From: Macrostomum hystrix
Taxonomy: Eukaryota; Platyhelminthes; Macrostomidae
Direction: 5' to 3'
Length of the DNA: 64,000 bases
Assembly (NCBI GenBank): GCA_950097015.1
Contig: CATNEN010000039.1
Coordinates: 1,736,001-1,800,000 of the forward strand
In this document: positions 35,233-47,564 of the stretch, one piece after another
How the letters are laid out: the number at the start of each line of letters is the position of its first letter
How positions within the stretch are numbered: position 1 is the stretch's first letter
Program-made: the position numbers and the translations under genes
The notes under the pieces: model-generated
Database searches by the model: none
The model's input: only the letters and a program-made list of their open reading frames with translations
What the model was told of the DNA's origin: nothing

Positions 35233-35985
35233 CACTAATGAGTGTTGTTCCCGCCATTCTCTGAATGTTTTAAGTTTTCCAAATCACGTCAGCAGTTATT
35301 CAAGGTGGCAGCTGCAATTTTCTTAAAGATTTCATCGCCTTAACACAGTGCGCCAGCTGGGGCTAAACAATGAAAGGACTTGCGCACAAAATTTATATTT
35401 CTTTATTCACTTTTCAAACCTTGAAAACATATTTGCGAACTGTGGGCAGTAAAAAGGGAGGCTAGGTGAAACATAAAAGATTTTGAAGTTATACTACAGA
35501 ATAGTGTGAGCACGTATAATAGAGCTTAATCAACTGCATCTTCAAATAGTCACCTGAAGAGTTAGTGAGGCTGACAGAATGTTTGAGAATGAAAATTACC
35601 CTGCTGCTGCTGCCGCAGCTGCTTTTTTTCAGACTTTTGTTCGAACCGAAAATTACAATGAGATTTCTGGCGGCATATTTGAAAAGGCGAGGTCCTGTGC
35701 CAGAGGTGCTCCAGTGTTTGACTCTGCAGTGTCTTAAACATTGTTCTCAGTTGAAGCGGAGAGCATTAGACTGGAGACTATAGTGAGTTGACAGCGAGCT
35801 AAATATTTATTAATTAAAATGTCACCAACGGCCTGCTTGATTGGGCCTCGTTAGAAGAGACTTCGTGTTCTCAAAAATATCCGATGCAATTTGATTTGAA
35901 TGAGTGTCTTTCTGTAGCCATGAGAACATAAGCAGTGCCAGTTGTGACTACTCTGAATTGACTAGCGAAGACTCTATGATCACGT
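35233..35985. other. Unique spacer
   Basis: AT-rich, no recognised gene. A 72-codon frame at 35565-35783 with a hydrophobic start is not supported by splice context or homology. Confidence 0.35.
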
Positions 35986-36474
35986 GACTGAGTGGGTGAT
36001 AAAGCTGCTGACTGAGTGACAGAGCTGCTGACTGAGTGACAGAGCTGCTGACTGTGTGACTGGAGCTGCTGACTGAGTGACAGAGCTGCTGATTGAGTGA
36101 CAGAGCTGCTGACTGTGTGACTGGAGCTGCTGACTGAGTGACTGAGCTGCTGACTGAGTGACTGAGCTGCTGACTGAGTGACTGAGCTGCTGACTGAGTG
36201 ACTGAGCTGCTGATTGAGTGACTGAGCTGCTGACTGAGTGACTGAGCTGCTGACTGAGTGACTGAGCTGCTGACTGAGTGACTGAAGCTGCTGACTGAGT
36301 GACTGAGCTGCTCACTGAGTGACAGAGCTGCTGACTGAGTGACTGAGCTGCTCACTGAGTGACAGAGCTGCTGACTGAGTGACAGAGCCGCTGAATGAGT
36401 GACTGAGTGATAAAGCCGCTGATTGAGTGACTGAGTGACAGAGTGATAAAGCCGCTGATTGAGTGACTGAGTGA
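35986..36474. repeat. 20-bp minisatellite
   Basis: About 24 copies of CTGAGTGACTGAGCTGCTGA, with CAGAGCTG variants and a decaying right end (GATAAAGCCGCTGA). Confidence 0.95.
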
Positions 36475-37347
36475 CAGGACAGATAGTCCATGGCCTCTAA
36501 GGTGCGTCAGAGAATGTCAATCAGCTTGGGCTAATTAAGTGCTGCCAGAGTTTGGCATTGACGCAAAGAAGAACCTCAATGGCACTCAGTGACCCACTAT
36601 AGCTCGGCATGAGCTGTGCAATCTAGAACAGGTTTCGGGTGCCCCCCAACCCCAAATGGTCGAGAGTGCTTCTATGAAAGTTCTCATAGCTGACCACCTG
36701 CCGTCCCATGCAGGCGCAAAGGCCCAACGAGCTGCTGCCGCTCGAACGCACACTCTGATATTTTCTCAAACGCGAGCTGGCCAACGCTCTTCGCATTTTT
36801 CGCAATTTAAAGACTCACAGAAAGAGTAGGTGAGCGGGCGGGCCCGGCTTCCTGGCCAAATGTACTTGCGCAATGGCTGCGGCCCAGCCAACTGAGCAGA
36901 TACTATGCCTGCCTTGGAATATCTGTAGAGAGGCTTGGCTGAAAAGCCATTGCAGAGAAGCAGGAGAGAGGAGAGAGAGCTGCCTTTAATGCCACCAACC
37001 CCACCCAGTAAGGTAGAACTTTGTTTAACTTGCAGCCTGCGGTTCTGTGCTCGCGACGCCCACAACATCGCAGGCGCCCTCTCCCTCCTGTCTCACTCAT
37101 CGGTACAGAAAATTATTGTGAAAAAGGAGGCGAAAGAGAGAACGAAAAAAAAGAAAAAAGAAGTGGAATAAAGAGGCCGCGGCGCTGGTGCTTGGCTTCC
37201 TGTCACACGAAGCTCACACAAACACTTTGTCTTCAGTGGCGCAGCAGCGCGTGCCAGACGCTGCCGGCTGTTGCTGAATGAATTCGAAATCAGCCGCATT
37301 CCTGACGCCTCTCTAGACGGACAGCACCGCCGGCGGCCGCTCAGCCA
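36475..37347. other. Presumed 5' region of the Tctex1-domain gene
   Basis: GC content rises towards the start codon at 37348. No upstream coding exon was identified. A splice-acceptor-like TTTAACTTGCAG ends at 37035, so a 5' UTR intron is possible. Confidence 0.35.
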
Positions 37348-39030
37348 ATGGACGCGGACAAAGACCGCAAAACCACGGCGCCGGCTTCCACAATTCGCGA
37401 CTTGACACCGGCAGCCGCCGCAGCCGCCGCGGCGGACACAATCAGCCGGCTGAGGCGGATGCTGCTGAAGATCAACGCCGAGAAAAAAGCCGAAAAGCAG
37501 CTGCAAAGGACGCAGGAAAAGAGGAAGCCGGACGAAAAACGCGAGAAAGGGACGGCCACTGCGCCGATAAGAAGCAACCACGGCTGCCACCCTGACCGGC
37601 CCGGCTGCCAGCCTGTCATCGTCCACCTGCCCGACGAGCTTTTTGACGACCCCAGCAGCGGAGACGAAGACGGCGAGGACGATGACGACGAAGAAGAGGA
37701 AGAAGAAGATGACGACGGTGGCGAGGAGGGCGACAACGATGATGACGAGTCCGAGGAAGATCGCGAGCAGCGCAGAGCGCTTCGCCGTCTCCTGCCGCAG
37801 CCGTTAAAGCGCAACGGTCACTTGACGCTCAAAATCGACGACGCAGCTCTGCGCGACCTCCTGCAGAGCATCGCCAGCCGATTCGAGCCCGGCCAGCCGG
37901 ATATGCTGGACCGCGTCATCGCCATGTTCAACTCCGGTCGTTGCCTAGGTCCGGAGTTCGAAGCCCAGATGCGAAGGCTACGCGCTCAGCAGCGCCGTCT
38001 GCAGCGACGTCGTCAAAGACGTGCGCTGGACCCAAACTGGACGCCCGGCCGGCGGTTGATGAGCATGGCGGAGTGCTTTCGCAGCCTCGGCCGAATTCTG
38101 GGCGGCGGCAGCGGCGAGGACGGCGGAAGTGCCGGCATCGGCGGCGGCAATGGACTCGCTCTGGACGACATTGCATCAGCAGCAGCGCTACCTGACTCCC
38201 TCTCGCCACCTCCAACTCCTTCACTGCCTTCGCAGCCGCCTTTGGACACTGTTGATTATCCAGACGAAGGCCTGGCTATCGCATCACCCTCGCCGACAAT
38301 GTCCCCCTCGCCGCCATCTTCTCCGTCACCGCCGCCGCCGCACTCGACGGCGCATCAATCATCAGGCGAGCTGCGCCTCGAGATCACCGAGGCGACCCTT
38401 GCACAGCTGGGCTCGCTAAAGCCGGAGACCGAGTGTCATTTACGCGGCGTCTTGCTCAGCTCGCTGCTGCCTTCGCCGACGACTAACTACTGCCTGGCGG
38501 AGCCGGAGCCGCCGCTCGAGCTTCGCTGGCTTCGGCGCTGCGCCCGACAGTCCAGCTACAGGCGCGAGTGGGACCGCCGGCTGGCCGACTGTATCGGCGA
38601 CATGCTTCAGCGCCGCTTGTCTGGAGCACTCTACGAGCCTGTGTGGTGCTCGCGACTGACCAACCTGCTGGCTAGCGACCTGCTGGAGCTGGTCATGCAC
38701 GAACTGGGCAACGAGTTCAAGGTAGTCGGCCTGCTGAGCATCGGCAGCGTGACAGAGATCGACAGGATGGCCATTGTGACTCGCTCAGCGCACTCGGAGG
38801 GCCTCGACACCTGCCGGGCGTTTCACTATCAGAACGAGTCGGTGTTTGCCATATTCACCTGCCACCTGTTCCAGCAGTGCGACCGGCTATTGATCTCAGA
38901 AGCGCCGCTGGATATTGACAACGCCGGTGCGACCTCGACAGCGTCGGCGGCTGCGGCGGCGGCGAGGCTGGCTGAGGAGGAAGCGGAGGACTCCGGACTC
39001 AGGCAGTGCGAAGATGTTGCGCTGATTTGA
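37348..39030 (+). CDS. Tctex1 (dynein light chain) domain-containing protein
   Basis: One uninterrupted frame of 560 residues, unusual among these intron-rich genes. The C-terminal third (about 400-515) fits the Tctex1/DYNLT fold: WDRRLADCIGDMLQRRL, then YEPVWCSRLTNLLA (the conserved Y-x3-C-x2-L pattern), a helix, FKVVGLLSIG, a beta-hairpin around DRMAIVTRSA, and YQNESVFAIFTCHLF, matching the family's F-x-NESLFA strand. The N-terminal part is low-complexity: a poly-Ala stretch, a Glu/Asp-rich run at about 95-140, an Arg/Gln-rich helix (RRLRAQQRRLQRRRQRR) and Pro/Ser-rich linkers. Two similar short segments (LTLKIDDAALRDLL and LRLEITEATLAQL) suggest an internal repeat. Family members are dynein light chains or TCTEX1D proteins in cytoplasmic and ciliary motors. 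The 400-residue extension is far longer than the usual 110-180 residues, so a scaffold role is possible but inferred. Confidence 0.82.
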   Translation: MDADKDRKTTAPASTIRDLTPAAAAAAAADTISRLRRMLLKINAEKKAEKQLQRTQEKRKPDEKREKGTATAPIRSNHGCHPDRPGCQPVIVHLPDELFDDPSSGDEDGEDDDDEEEEEEDDDGGEEGDNDDDESEEDREQRRALRRLLPQPLKRNGHLTLKIDDAALRDLLQSIASRFEPGQPDMLDRVIAMFNSGRCLGPEFEAQMRRLRAQQRRLQRRRQRRALDPNWTPGRRLMSMAECFRSLGRILGGGSGEDGGSAGIGGGNGLALDDIASAAALPDSLSPPPTPSLPSQPPLDTVDYPDEGLAIASPSPTMSPSPPSSPSPPPPHSTAHQSSGELRLEITEATLAQLGSLKPETECHLRGVLLSSLLPSPTTNYCLAEPEPPLELRWLRRCARQSSYRREWDRRLADCIGDMLQRRLSGALYEPVWCSRLTNLLASDLLELVMHELGNEFKVVGLLSIGSVTEIDRMAIVTRSAHSEGLDTCRAFHYQNESVFAIFTCHLFQQCDRLLISEAPLDIDNAGATSTASAAAAAARLAEEEAEDSGLRQCEDVALI

Positions 39031-40619
39031 GTTCGATCTCATTGCAGTTTTTGCGAAAAGCTTCGTAAGCTCCCGCAGGACCAGGTTTAGGGGTTTGGAC
39101 TAGAAGGCAGGTATTAATTCCTCATCGACTGATCTAAAGACCTTCAGAAAAGTATTATGTTAGGAACGCTAGATGATGGTGGGGGTTATTTGCCTCATTG
39201 AAGCAGGTAGTCAGTTAGCAAAAAAGTTTCTACATTTCATTTCATTTTGATGCATTAAGTCACTTTTGCCCGACTTTGCTTAGTGATTGCTTCTGCTTTT
39301 CTATTTTTAGATGGTCGGTCATCTTGCCCTGGTGGCAATATTTTTCTCTCTTTGCCCAGAATGAAAAATGACTATTGATCATTTCGATTGCTAATTCGAT
39401 ATCAGCTCGTGGATAACTTTCAGTCAACAGTAAGTAAACTCTCGCATTTTTTATTAAAGTGCACATCATAGTTATAGTCTAGTTCTAGTAGTCTTATCGC
39501 ACAGTGGGGTGTGAAATTGGGGTGGTGGGTTTCTGTTTATAAATTAGGCTGTAGGCTGAAGCTGAAATTTGGGGTGGTGGATTCCTAGCTGTTGGCTTTA
39601 TGGCGCAGCGGGATTGAAATCAGGGTTTCTATTTTTAGCTTCAATTAAAACATGCAAGTTCAGTGTTAACAGATAGCGTGAAAACTAAGGAATGAAGCTA
39701 ATGGGGAATAAAACCTGGTATGGGATAGCCTGACACCAATCAAGGCTAAGCTTTGCTACAAAACGAGATAAGATTTAGGATTAGGATTTCTCTCGATTGA
39801 CTTTGAGTTGATAAGCAATCTGTGTTATTTTTTCCTTACCTCGCAGTTAGCTCGTACTAGATTACTAGAAATGCGTGTTAGAAATTACACAGAACTTGTT
39901 CCATCTCAAATCGTCAACCATCAGCTCATTGTTAAAAAACAAGGCCTCTCAAATAAACAAAAATGATTGAAGCCAACCTCAGGATTTATTTGCTTACCGA
40001 ATGGTATTTTTGCATGCTTTGGGTAGAACACATCAATTAGCTGTAATGCTATTAAAACGCGTTGATTACCTTCGCTGTTCATGTTTGTAAATCAACAGTC
40101 ACTGCATGTAGTGGGTCTCAATGCTAAGCACTTGCACTTTTCATTGTGAATTTTCTCAGTTCCGTAGCTGCGGCCGCGTAATGTTCGATCCAGATTCACT
40201 GTAGAACTTTTATTATGTTTCATTTTTTGTCGAGCCGCTGTATATTTATTGTTGATTTTTTACTATGTTAAAGATTTCTTCTCCTGCTTGCTCAAGCGTC
40301 CAGTCGCTGCTTGCAACATTTTCTGTTGCTAGCCGCATGTCAAACGGCATCTCAAAACCGCGCTCGCTTAACTTAGTAATTTCTTTACGGTATTTCAATT
40401 CTTCTTCTCTTAAATAAAGCGCTTCATTTGAATTCGCGCGATTAAGCGCAATCTATTTAGCGCCGTATTAAAACAAAGAAAATCAACAAAACGATGGGTG
40501 ATTCTAGATGGAAAACTCATATAGTTTGTGATTTGCTCTATTGCTACTTGCTAGCATTGTTTGCTTTAGATTTGGCTGCATTGGTGCCTCAAGATCTAAG
40601 CCGTCCTCAACCCGATCTA
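39031..40619. other. AT-rich intergenic DNA
   Basis: 3' flank of the Tctex1-domain gene and beyond. No gene recognised on either strand. Confidence 0.4.
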
Positions 40620-42706
40620 TCCTACATGGATGAAGGATTAGAATGGATTGCTAATCTATCCCATGGATGAAGGATTGGAATGGATTGCTAATCTATCCCA
40701 TGGATGAAGGATTAGAATGGATTGCTAATCTATCCCATGGATGAAGGATTGGAATGGATTGCTAATCTATCCCATGGATGAAGGATTAGAATGGATTGCT
40801 AATCTATCCCATGGATGAAGGATTAGAATGGATTGCTAATCTATCCCATGGATGAAGGATTAGAATGGATTGCTAATCTATCCCATGGATGAAGGATTAG
40901 AATGGATTGCTAATCTATCCCATGGATGAAGGATTAGAATGGATTGCTAATCTATCCCATGGATGAAGGATTAGAATGGATTGCTAATCTATCCCATGGA
41001 TGAAGGATTAGAATGGATTGCTTATCTATCCTACATGGATGAAGGATTAGAATGGATTGCTAATCTATCCCATGGATGAAGGATTAGAATGGATTGCTAA
41101 TCTATCCCATGGATGAAGGATTAGAATGGATTGCTAATCTATCCCATGGATGAAGGATTAGAATGGATTGCTTATCTATCCTACATGGATGAAGGATTAG
41201 AATGGATTGCTAATCTATCCCATGGATGAAGGATTGGAATGGATTGCTAATCTATCCCATGGATGAAGGATTAGAATGGATTGCTAATCTATCCCATGGA
41301 TGAAGGATTGGAATGGATTGCTAATCTATCCCATGGATGAAGGATTAGAATGGATTGCTAATCTATCCCATGGATGAAGGATTAGAATGGATTGCTAATC
41401 TATCCCATGGATGAAGGATTAGAATGGATTGCTAATCTATCCCATGGATGAAGGATTAGAATGGATTGCTAATCTATCCCATGGATGAAGGATTAGAATG
41501 GATTGCTAATCTATCCCATGGATGAAGGATTAGAATGGATTGCTTATCTATCCTACATGGATGAAGGATTAGAATGGATTGCTAATCTATCCCATGGATG
41601 AAGGATTAGAATGGATTGCTAATCTATCCCATGGATGAAGGATTAGAATGGATTGCTAATCTATCCCATGGATGAAGGATTAAAATGGATTGCTAATCTA
41701 TCCCATGGATGAAGGATAAGAATGGATTACTACTCATCCCATGGATGAAGGATAAGAATGGATTGCTAATCTATCCCATGGATGAAGGATTAGAATGGAT
41801 TGCTAATCTATCCCATGGATGAAGGATTAGAATGGATTGCTAATCTATCCCATGGATGAAGGATTAAAATGGATTGCTAATCTATCCCATGGATGAAGGA
41901 TAAGAATGGATTACTACTCATCCCATGGATGAAGGATTAGAATGGATTGCTAATCTATCCCATGGATGAAGGATTAGAATGGATTGCTAATCTATCCCAT
42001 GGATGAAGGATTAGAATGGATTGCTAATCTATCCCATGGATGAAGGATTAGAATGGATTGCTTATCTATCCTACATGGATGAAGGATTAGAATGGATTGC
42101 TAATCTATCCCATGGATGAAGGATTGGAATGGATTGCTAATCTATCCCATGGATGAAGGATTAGAATGGATTGCTAATCTATCCCATGGATGAAGGATTG
42201 GAATGGATTGCTAATCTATCCCATGGATGAAGGATTAGAATGGATTGCTAATCTATCCCATGGATGAAGGATTAGAATGGATTGCTAATCTATCCCATGG
42301 ATGAAGGATTAGAATGGATTGCTAATCTATCCCATGGATGAAGGATTAGAATGGATTGCTAATCTATCCCATGGATGAAGGATTAGAATGGATTGCTTAT
42401 CTATCCTACATGGATGAAGGATTAGAATGGATTGCTAATCTATCCCATGGATGAAGGATTAGAATGGATTGCTTATCTATCCTACATGGATGAAGGATTA
42501 GAATGGATTGCTAATCTATCCCATGGATGAAGGATTAGAATGGATTGCTAATCTATCCCATGGATGAAGGATTAGAATGGATTGCTAATCTATCCCATGG
42601 ATGAAGGATTAAAATGGATTGCTAATCTATCCCATGGATGAAGGATAAGAATGGATTACTACTCATCCCATGGATGAAGGATTTGAATGGATTGCTAATT
42701 TAGCCC
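40620..42706 (-). repeat. 37-bp minisatellite, copy B (inverted relative to 15430-15966)
   Basis: About 56 copies of a 37-bp unit with ATGAAGGATTAGAATGGATT, GCTAATCTATCC and CATGG. This is the reverse complement of the eEF2K intron 1 array. A variant with CTTATCTATCC and CTACATGG recurs at 41021, 41171, 41543, 42061, 42391 and 42471. The block from 41171 recurs at 42061 (offset about 890 bp, 24 units). Confidence 0.96.
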
Positions 42707-43660
42707 ATCTACATCTACAATTGGACAAGTTTTCTTAGACATTAGTTTGGCAAGAGCCATGAAGTTTCTACTCAAACACTTTTCTCATCCGATTGCACTT
42801 TTATCGGCCGATCGCATTCCCTAGCTCGCAGGACAAGGCGGTAGGTAATTAGCGCCTGCTAAGGTGGCAGTGGTCCAGTCAGATAAGCCGAGTCAGAGGG
42901 CTGGATGATAAAATTTCGCCTAGTAACGAGCTAGGAAGCCCGAGATAGTGCGACAGGGACAGGGGCGGCGCGAGTGTGCTGAAGTGCTGAGCTCAATTAC
43001 CAATGCCCGGCCTGCTTTAGTAAATATGAGCAGAAAAAGCGCCCCCAGGGCTTCTCTGGCTTCTCCGGACTCAGAAGAGAGTGAGGGGCGGCCCGATGCA
43101 CAATTTCGATGCCTGAGTTCATTCTTATTTAGAAAAAACGCACTGCATTCTTGAGCACATGCGCATTCATTTGAAATAAAACCGAGGACTGTGTCTCAGG
43201 AACGCAAGATGTGCTCCATTTGCTGCATTCTTCTCAGTGAAAAAAGCAGTCACCGCTGCAATGAGCATCTGCTCGGACCCTGACAGCCAACTGGGGCTGC
43301 TTTTTTGGCTTCTGCTTTCACAGTGGCCAGGTATAGAGATGAAGAATAGTGAAGTGGCCGTCCACGCAGTCAGGTCAACAGGCTGCTTTGGTCAACAGAG
43401 CAATGGGCCTGCCTGCTTCACAATAGACTGGCCGTGGTGTTTACAGAAAACGCGCAATTCAATTTGATTTGTATTCGCTAGCATTGACTGGCTGAATTCA
43501 GCAGATCTGAAACCAACTCAAATAGCTCTGCGTGGGCCGACTGGCCGACTGATTGTCATGGCGAGACAAAAGAGGCAAACCAGAGGATTTCTAAAACAAT
43601 GCGATTTCTCAATCACACATAGAACTCTGCAGCATTTCTGACATCAAAGGACTCTTTAAT
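42707..43660. other. Unique intergenic DNA
   Basis: No supported gene. Short plus-strand frames at 42948 and 43237 lack domains. Confidence 0.35.
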
Positions 43661-44917
43661 AGTGGGGTTTCCTGTAGCAATGGGATTCCTGTAGCAATGG
43701 GATTCCTGTAGCAATGGGATTCCTGTAGCAATGGGATTCCTGTAGCAATGGGATTCCTGTAGCAATGGGTCTCCTGTAGCAATGGGATTCCTGTAGCAAT
43801 GGGATTCCTGTAGCAATGGGATTCCTGTAGCAATGGGATTCCTGTAGCAATGGGTTTCCTGTAGCAATGGGATTCCTGTAGCAATGGGACTCCTGTAGCA
43901 ATGGGACTCCTGTAGCAATGGGATTCCTGTAGCAATGGGATTCCTGTAGCAATAGGATTCCTGTAGCAATGGGTCTCCTGTAGCAATGGGATTCCTGTAG
44001 CAATGGGATTCCTGTAGCAATGGGATTCCTGTAGCAATGGGATTCCTGTAGCAATGGGATTCCTGCAGCAATAGGATTCCTGTAGCAATGGGTCTCCTGT
44101 AGCAATGGGATTCCTGTAGCAATGGGATTCCTGTAGCAATGGGATTCCTGTAGCAATAGGATTCCTGTAGCAATGGGTCTCCTGTAGCAATAGGATTCCT
44201 GTAGCAATGGGATTCCTGTAGCAATGGGATTCCTGTAGCAATGGGATTCCTGTAGCAATGGGATTCCTGTAGCAATGGGATTCCTGTAGCAATGGGTTTC
44301 CTGTAGCAATGGGATTCCTGTAGCAATGGTACTCCTGTAGCAATGGGATTCCTGTAGCAATGGGATTCCTGTAGCAATGGGACTCCTGTAGCAATGGGAT
44401 TCCTGTAGCAATGGGATTCCTGTAGCAATGGGATTCCTGTAGCAATGGGATTCCTGTAGCAATGGGTTTCCTGTAGCAATGGGATTCCTGTAGCAATGGT
44501 ACTCCTGTAGCAATGGGATTCCTGTAGCAATGGGATTCCCGTAGCAATGGGACTCCTGTAGCAATGGGATTCCTGTAGCAATGGGATTCCTGTAGCAATG
44601 GGACTCCTGTAGCAATGGGATTCCTGTAGCAATGGGATTCCTGTAGCAATGGGATTCCTGTAGCAATGGGATTCCTGTAGCAATGGGATTCCTGTAGCAA
44701 TAGGATTCCTGTAGCAATGGGTCTCCTGTAGCAATGGGATTCCTGTAGCAATGGGATTCCTGTAGCAATAGGATTCCTGTAGCAATGGGTCTCCTGTAGC
44801 AATGGGATTCCTGTATAGCAATGGGATTCCTGTAGCAATGGGATTCCTGTAGCAATGGGATTCCTGTAGCAATGGGATTCCTGTAGCAATGGGATTCCTG
44901 TAGCAATGGAGTTCCAG
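43661..44917. repeat. 17-bp minisatellite
   Basis: About 73 copies of GGATTCCTGTAGCAATG, with GGTCTCC, GGACTCC and AGGATTCC variants. All three minus-strand frames are open for over 400 codons because the repeat lacks stops in that orientation; these are not genes. Confidence 0.97.
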
Positions 44918-45035
44918 TAACAATGGGGTTTACAAATAGGGGATTTCTAAAAACAAAAAAGTTTTTAGCAAGGCGGTTTCCGAATCGAGGTATTTTTTAA
45001 CACGGATTTTTGCCGCCTAGAAATTACCTATTTGT

Positions 45036-45184
45036 GAAGGCAAGCTATAAGTGCTACAGGTTTTCAAGCTATAAGTGCTACAGGTTTTCAAGCTATAAGT
45101 GCTACAGGTTTTCAAGCTATAAGTGCTACAGGTTTTCAAGCTATAAGTGCTACAGGTTTTCAAGCTATAAGTGGTGCAAATTTT
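45036..45184. repeat. 24-bp minisatellite
   Basis: About six copies of a 24-bp unit with CTATAAGTGCTACAGGTTTT and CAAG. Confidence 0.94.
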
Positions 45185-45507
45185 CAAAGAAAATTGCAGT
45201 CACGCAGCTTGATCTCAGTTGCTGATCACAGACGCGAAAGTGACTTGTGAGCACACCAGCGGCTGAGCCGGTGGCCCAGCAACACAGGGCCGGCCTGTCG
45301 CTCCTAGCAGGCAAAAGTGCTAATTAAATTTGTAGCCACCCAACGGCCGTAACAAGGGCTGAGGGCTTCAGCATTCTGATTAGATTAGACCTTGGCCATG
45401 TCTAGACAGACTGGCAGACTGACACTCGCTAACAATGCCTTTTGATGCCTTACTTATATATCATTTAGTAACCACTGGCTAGAGACACAAACAAACAAAC
45501 ACAATCA
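45185..45507. other. Unique spacer
   Basis: Nothing recognised apart from a short CAAA/ACAAAC run at its right end. Confidence 0.35.
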
Positions 45508-45806
45508 GGGATTTTGAATCTGGGATTTTGAATCTAGGATTTTGAATCTGGGATTTTGAATCTGGGATTTTGAATCTTGGATTTTCAATCTGGGATTTTC
45601 AATCTGGGATTTTCAATCTGGGATTTTGAATCTGGGATTTTGAATCTGGGATTTTCAATCTGGGATTTTCAATCTGGGATTTTCAATCTGGGATTTTCAA
45701 TCTGGGATTTTCAATCTGGGATTTTCAATCTGGGATTTTCAATCTGGGATTTTCAATCTGGGATTTTCAATCTGGGATTTTCAATCTGGGATTTTCAATC
45801 TGGTAT
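45508..45806. repeat. 14-bp minisatellite
   Basis: About 21 copies of GGGATTTTCAATCT, with GGGATTTTGAATCT at the left. It resembles, but is not identical to, words in the 23-bp array of eEF2K intron 1 (GGGATTTTGAAT). Confidence 0.95.
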
Positions 45807-46430
45807 TTTCGGATTTAGAATCCGAGTTTCCTTGACTTTCACTCCTTAGATTAGGATGCAATTCTGTTGGTGGAATGAGTTGCATGTCAAGCTTTTAAGT
45901 AACTGTGTTGCCAGGGCGCTGAAGTGCATCGCCTTCTGTTAAAAGCTTGACCCCCAGAGCTCTCAGCTAATCTCCGGGCCTGATTCGGTTTCTCCCCGCT
46001 CGACAATCATTTGAGTTCGAAGGCTCCGATCTGTGCTCTTCTCTCCCAAGCCTCGGTCCGCTGATCCCTGCTTGTGAGTCTTCCGTTCTCTTTTCGTTAG
46101 GGATTTCTTTGGGATATTTCTAAGGGGAATTCGGGAACAAGAAGACACTCGGCGGAGACGGAGTGGGTGGGAGGGGCCGTCAGCTGCAGGCGGCTGAGTG
46201 TCCTGACGCTTCACTTATTTAACAGTGGATTTCCGCGCCTCAGGCAAACTGCGGTGCTTTAGGAATATTCCCGGATGATTTGTGGAAGATTAAAATCTAA
46301 ATAGAAAATCTTCTTCTACTGGCACAGCCGATCTGCTAGGTGAGAAGCCAACGAGCGATTCCGACCCAATGCCATCGCCCGAACTCATAGATGAAATGGA
46401 AACTGCTCAGCCCATGCAGCTGCGCCGGAT

Positions 46431-46558
46431 CTGTTCAGTCCGTGGACAGATCCAGTAGGCTGCTGTTCAGTCCGTGGACAGATCCAGTAGGCTGCTGTTC
46501 AGTCCGTGGACAGATCCAGTAGGCTGCTGTTCAGTCCGTGGACAGATCCAGTAGGCTA
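46431..46558. repeat. 32-bp tandem repeat, four copies
   Basis: Unit contains TTCAGTCCGTGGACAGATCC and AGTAGGCTGCTG. It carries the short palindrome TCCGTGGA. Four nearly identical copies suggest recent amplification. Confidence 0.93.
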
Positions 46559-46921
46559 CACCCACCTCAAGCTTTCCAACTATAAGGACCTCTAAATGCT
46601 AACTGGTCTGGCGGTTCTGCAGTTAACAGAAACTCGGACTCAAAGTTTTAGAACAGGACGAGTCCTTCAGAGCGCGCAATAATTAAGAAAGGAATATAAA
46701 GATAACATATTTTCATATTACAGTCAGGGCTGAGTGACAGACAGCACTGATTTGAAATGGCTGTCACTTCAACCAGCAAGTGTATATTATCTATATCTCC
46801 AGTTTAAAATAGTTTAAAATTGAGTACAAATTAAAAGTTGCCTCACCAGCTCAAAATGGTCTCAGCAGAGATCTCACAGCTGCTTATCGGGTGGCTGAAT
46901 TTTTGAAATTCAGCATTTCAT

Positions 46922-46924
<3 letters not shown>

Positions 46925-46953
<29 letters not shown>

Positions 46954-46962
46954 GTTATTATT
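46925..46962. repeat. (ATT)n trinucleotide repeat
   Basis: About 12 ATT/TTA units with one GTT interruption. An ATT tail also ends the SINE at 12992-13336, but no SINE body is recognisable upstream of this run. Confidence 0.9.
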
Positions 46963-47564
46963 CTACAGCGTTAATTTGAGGCGCATGTCATGTCAAAATT
47001 GTGTACATCATTTGTGCAATAATTCAGTTATTAAGCGAGCTCTAAAGGTAGAATCAAGAAGAAAAAAAACTTTTTCAAATGTTCGGAATCAAATAATGTT
47101 AGGGATCGCACAGCACATTTGAGCAGTGAGCAGATCAGAGGGTTCAACTCGCTGCGAGCCGCTTGCCCTCCTTGCCTGTGGCCTGCTGCTGTTGCTGCTG
47201 CTGCTGCTGCTGGCTTGACTGCCCGAGAGGCGTGGCCGGCCGCCACCGCTCCAGTGCAGCCACTTGTCGTTCGTCTTCGTGAACGCGCCTCCCTCGTGCC
47301 TTCGTGGCGTAGTCCGGCCTATTCGTTGAGCGAAAATAATTGTTTTGCCTGCTGTCAGTTTCGATATCCCCTACTGGCTACTTCACAGTAGCATGAATGA
47401 GAACTTTATATTAAGGATCTACTTGCCGAACTCACCCAAGCGGCTTCTCCAATGGAAACAATGGTATAAAAGTCTCCGGCCGTCTTGTTCCGTTTCCACT
47501 GTGGGATTTGAAATTAGGATTGAGTTTCTACTCGTACGAAGCCTATTGTGAGCAGTTTGGCAGC

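Larger units (their letters stand above)
45807..47564. other. Intergenic DNA with small repeats
   Basis: Contains four copies of a 32-bp unit (46431-46558, with TTCAGTCCGTGGACAGATCC), an ATT trinucleotide run (46925-46962) and a CTG run (47186-47212). No gene recognised. Confidence 0.45.

Noticed and set aside
43609-44923. Three overlapping minus-strand open frames of over 400 codons
   Set aside because: They are the 17-bp array read in three frames; the period is not a multiple of 3 and no stop occurs in the unit. No domain or start context.
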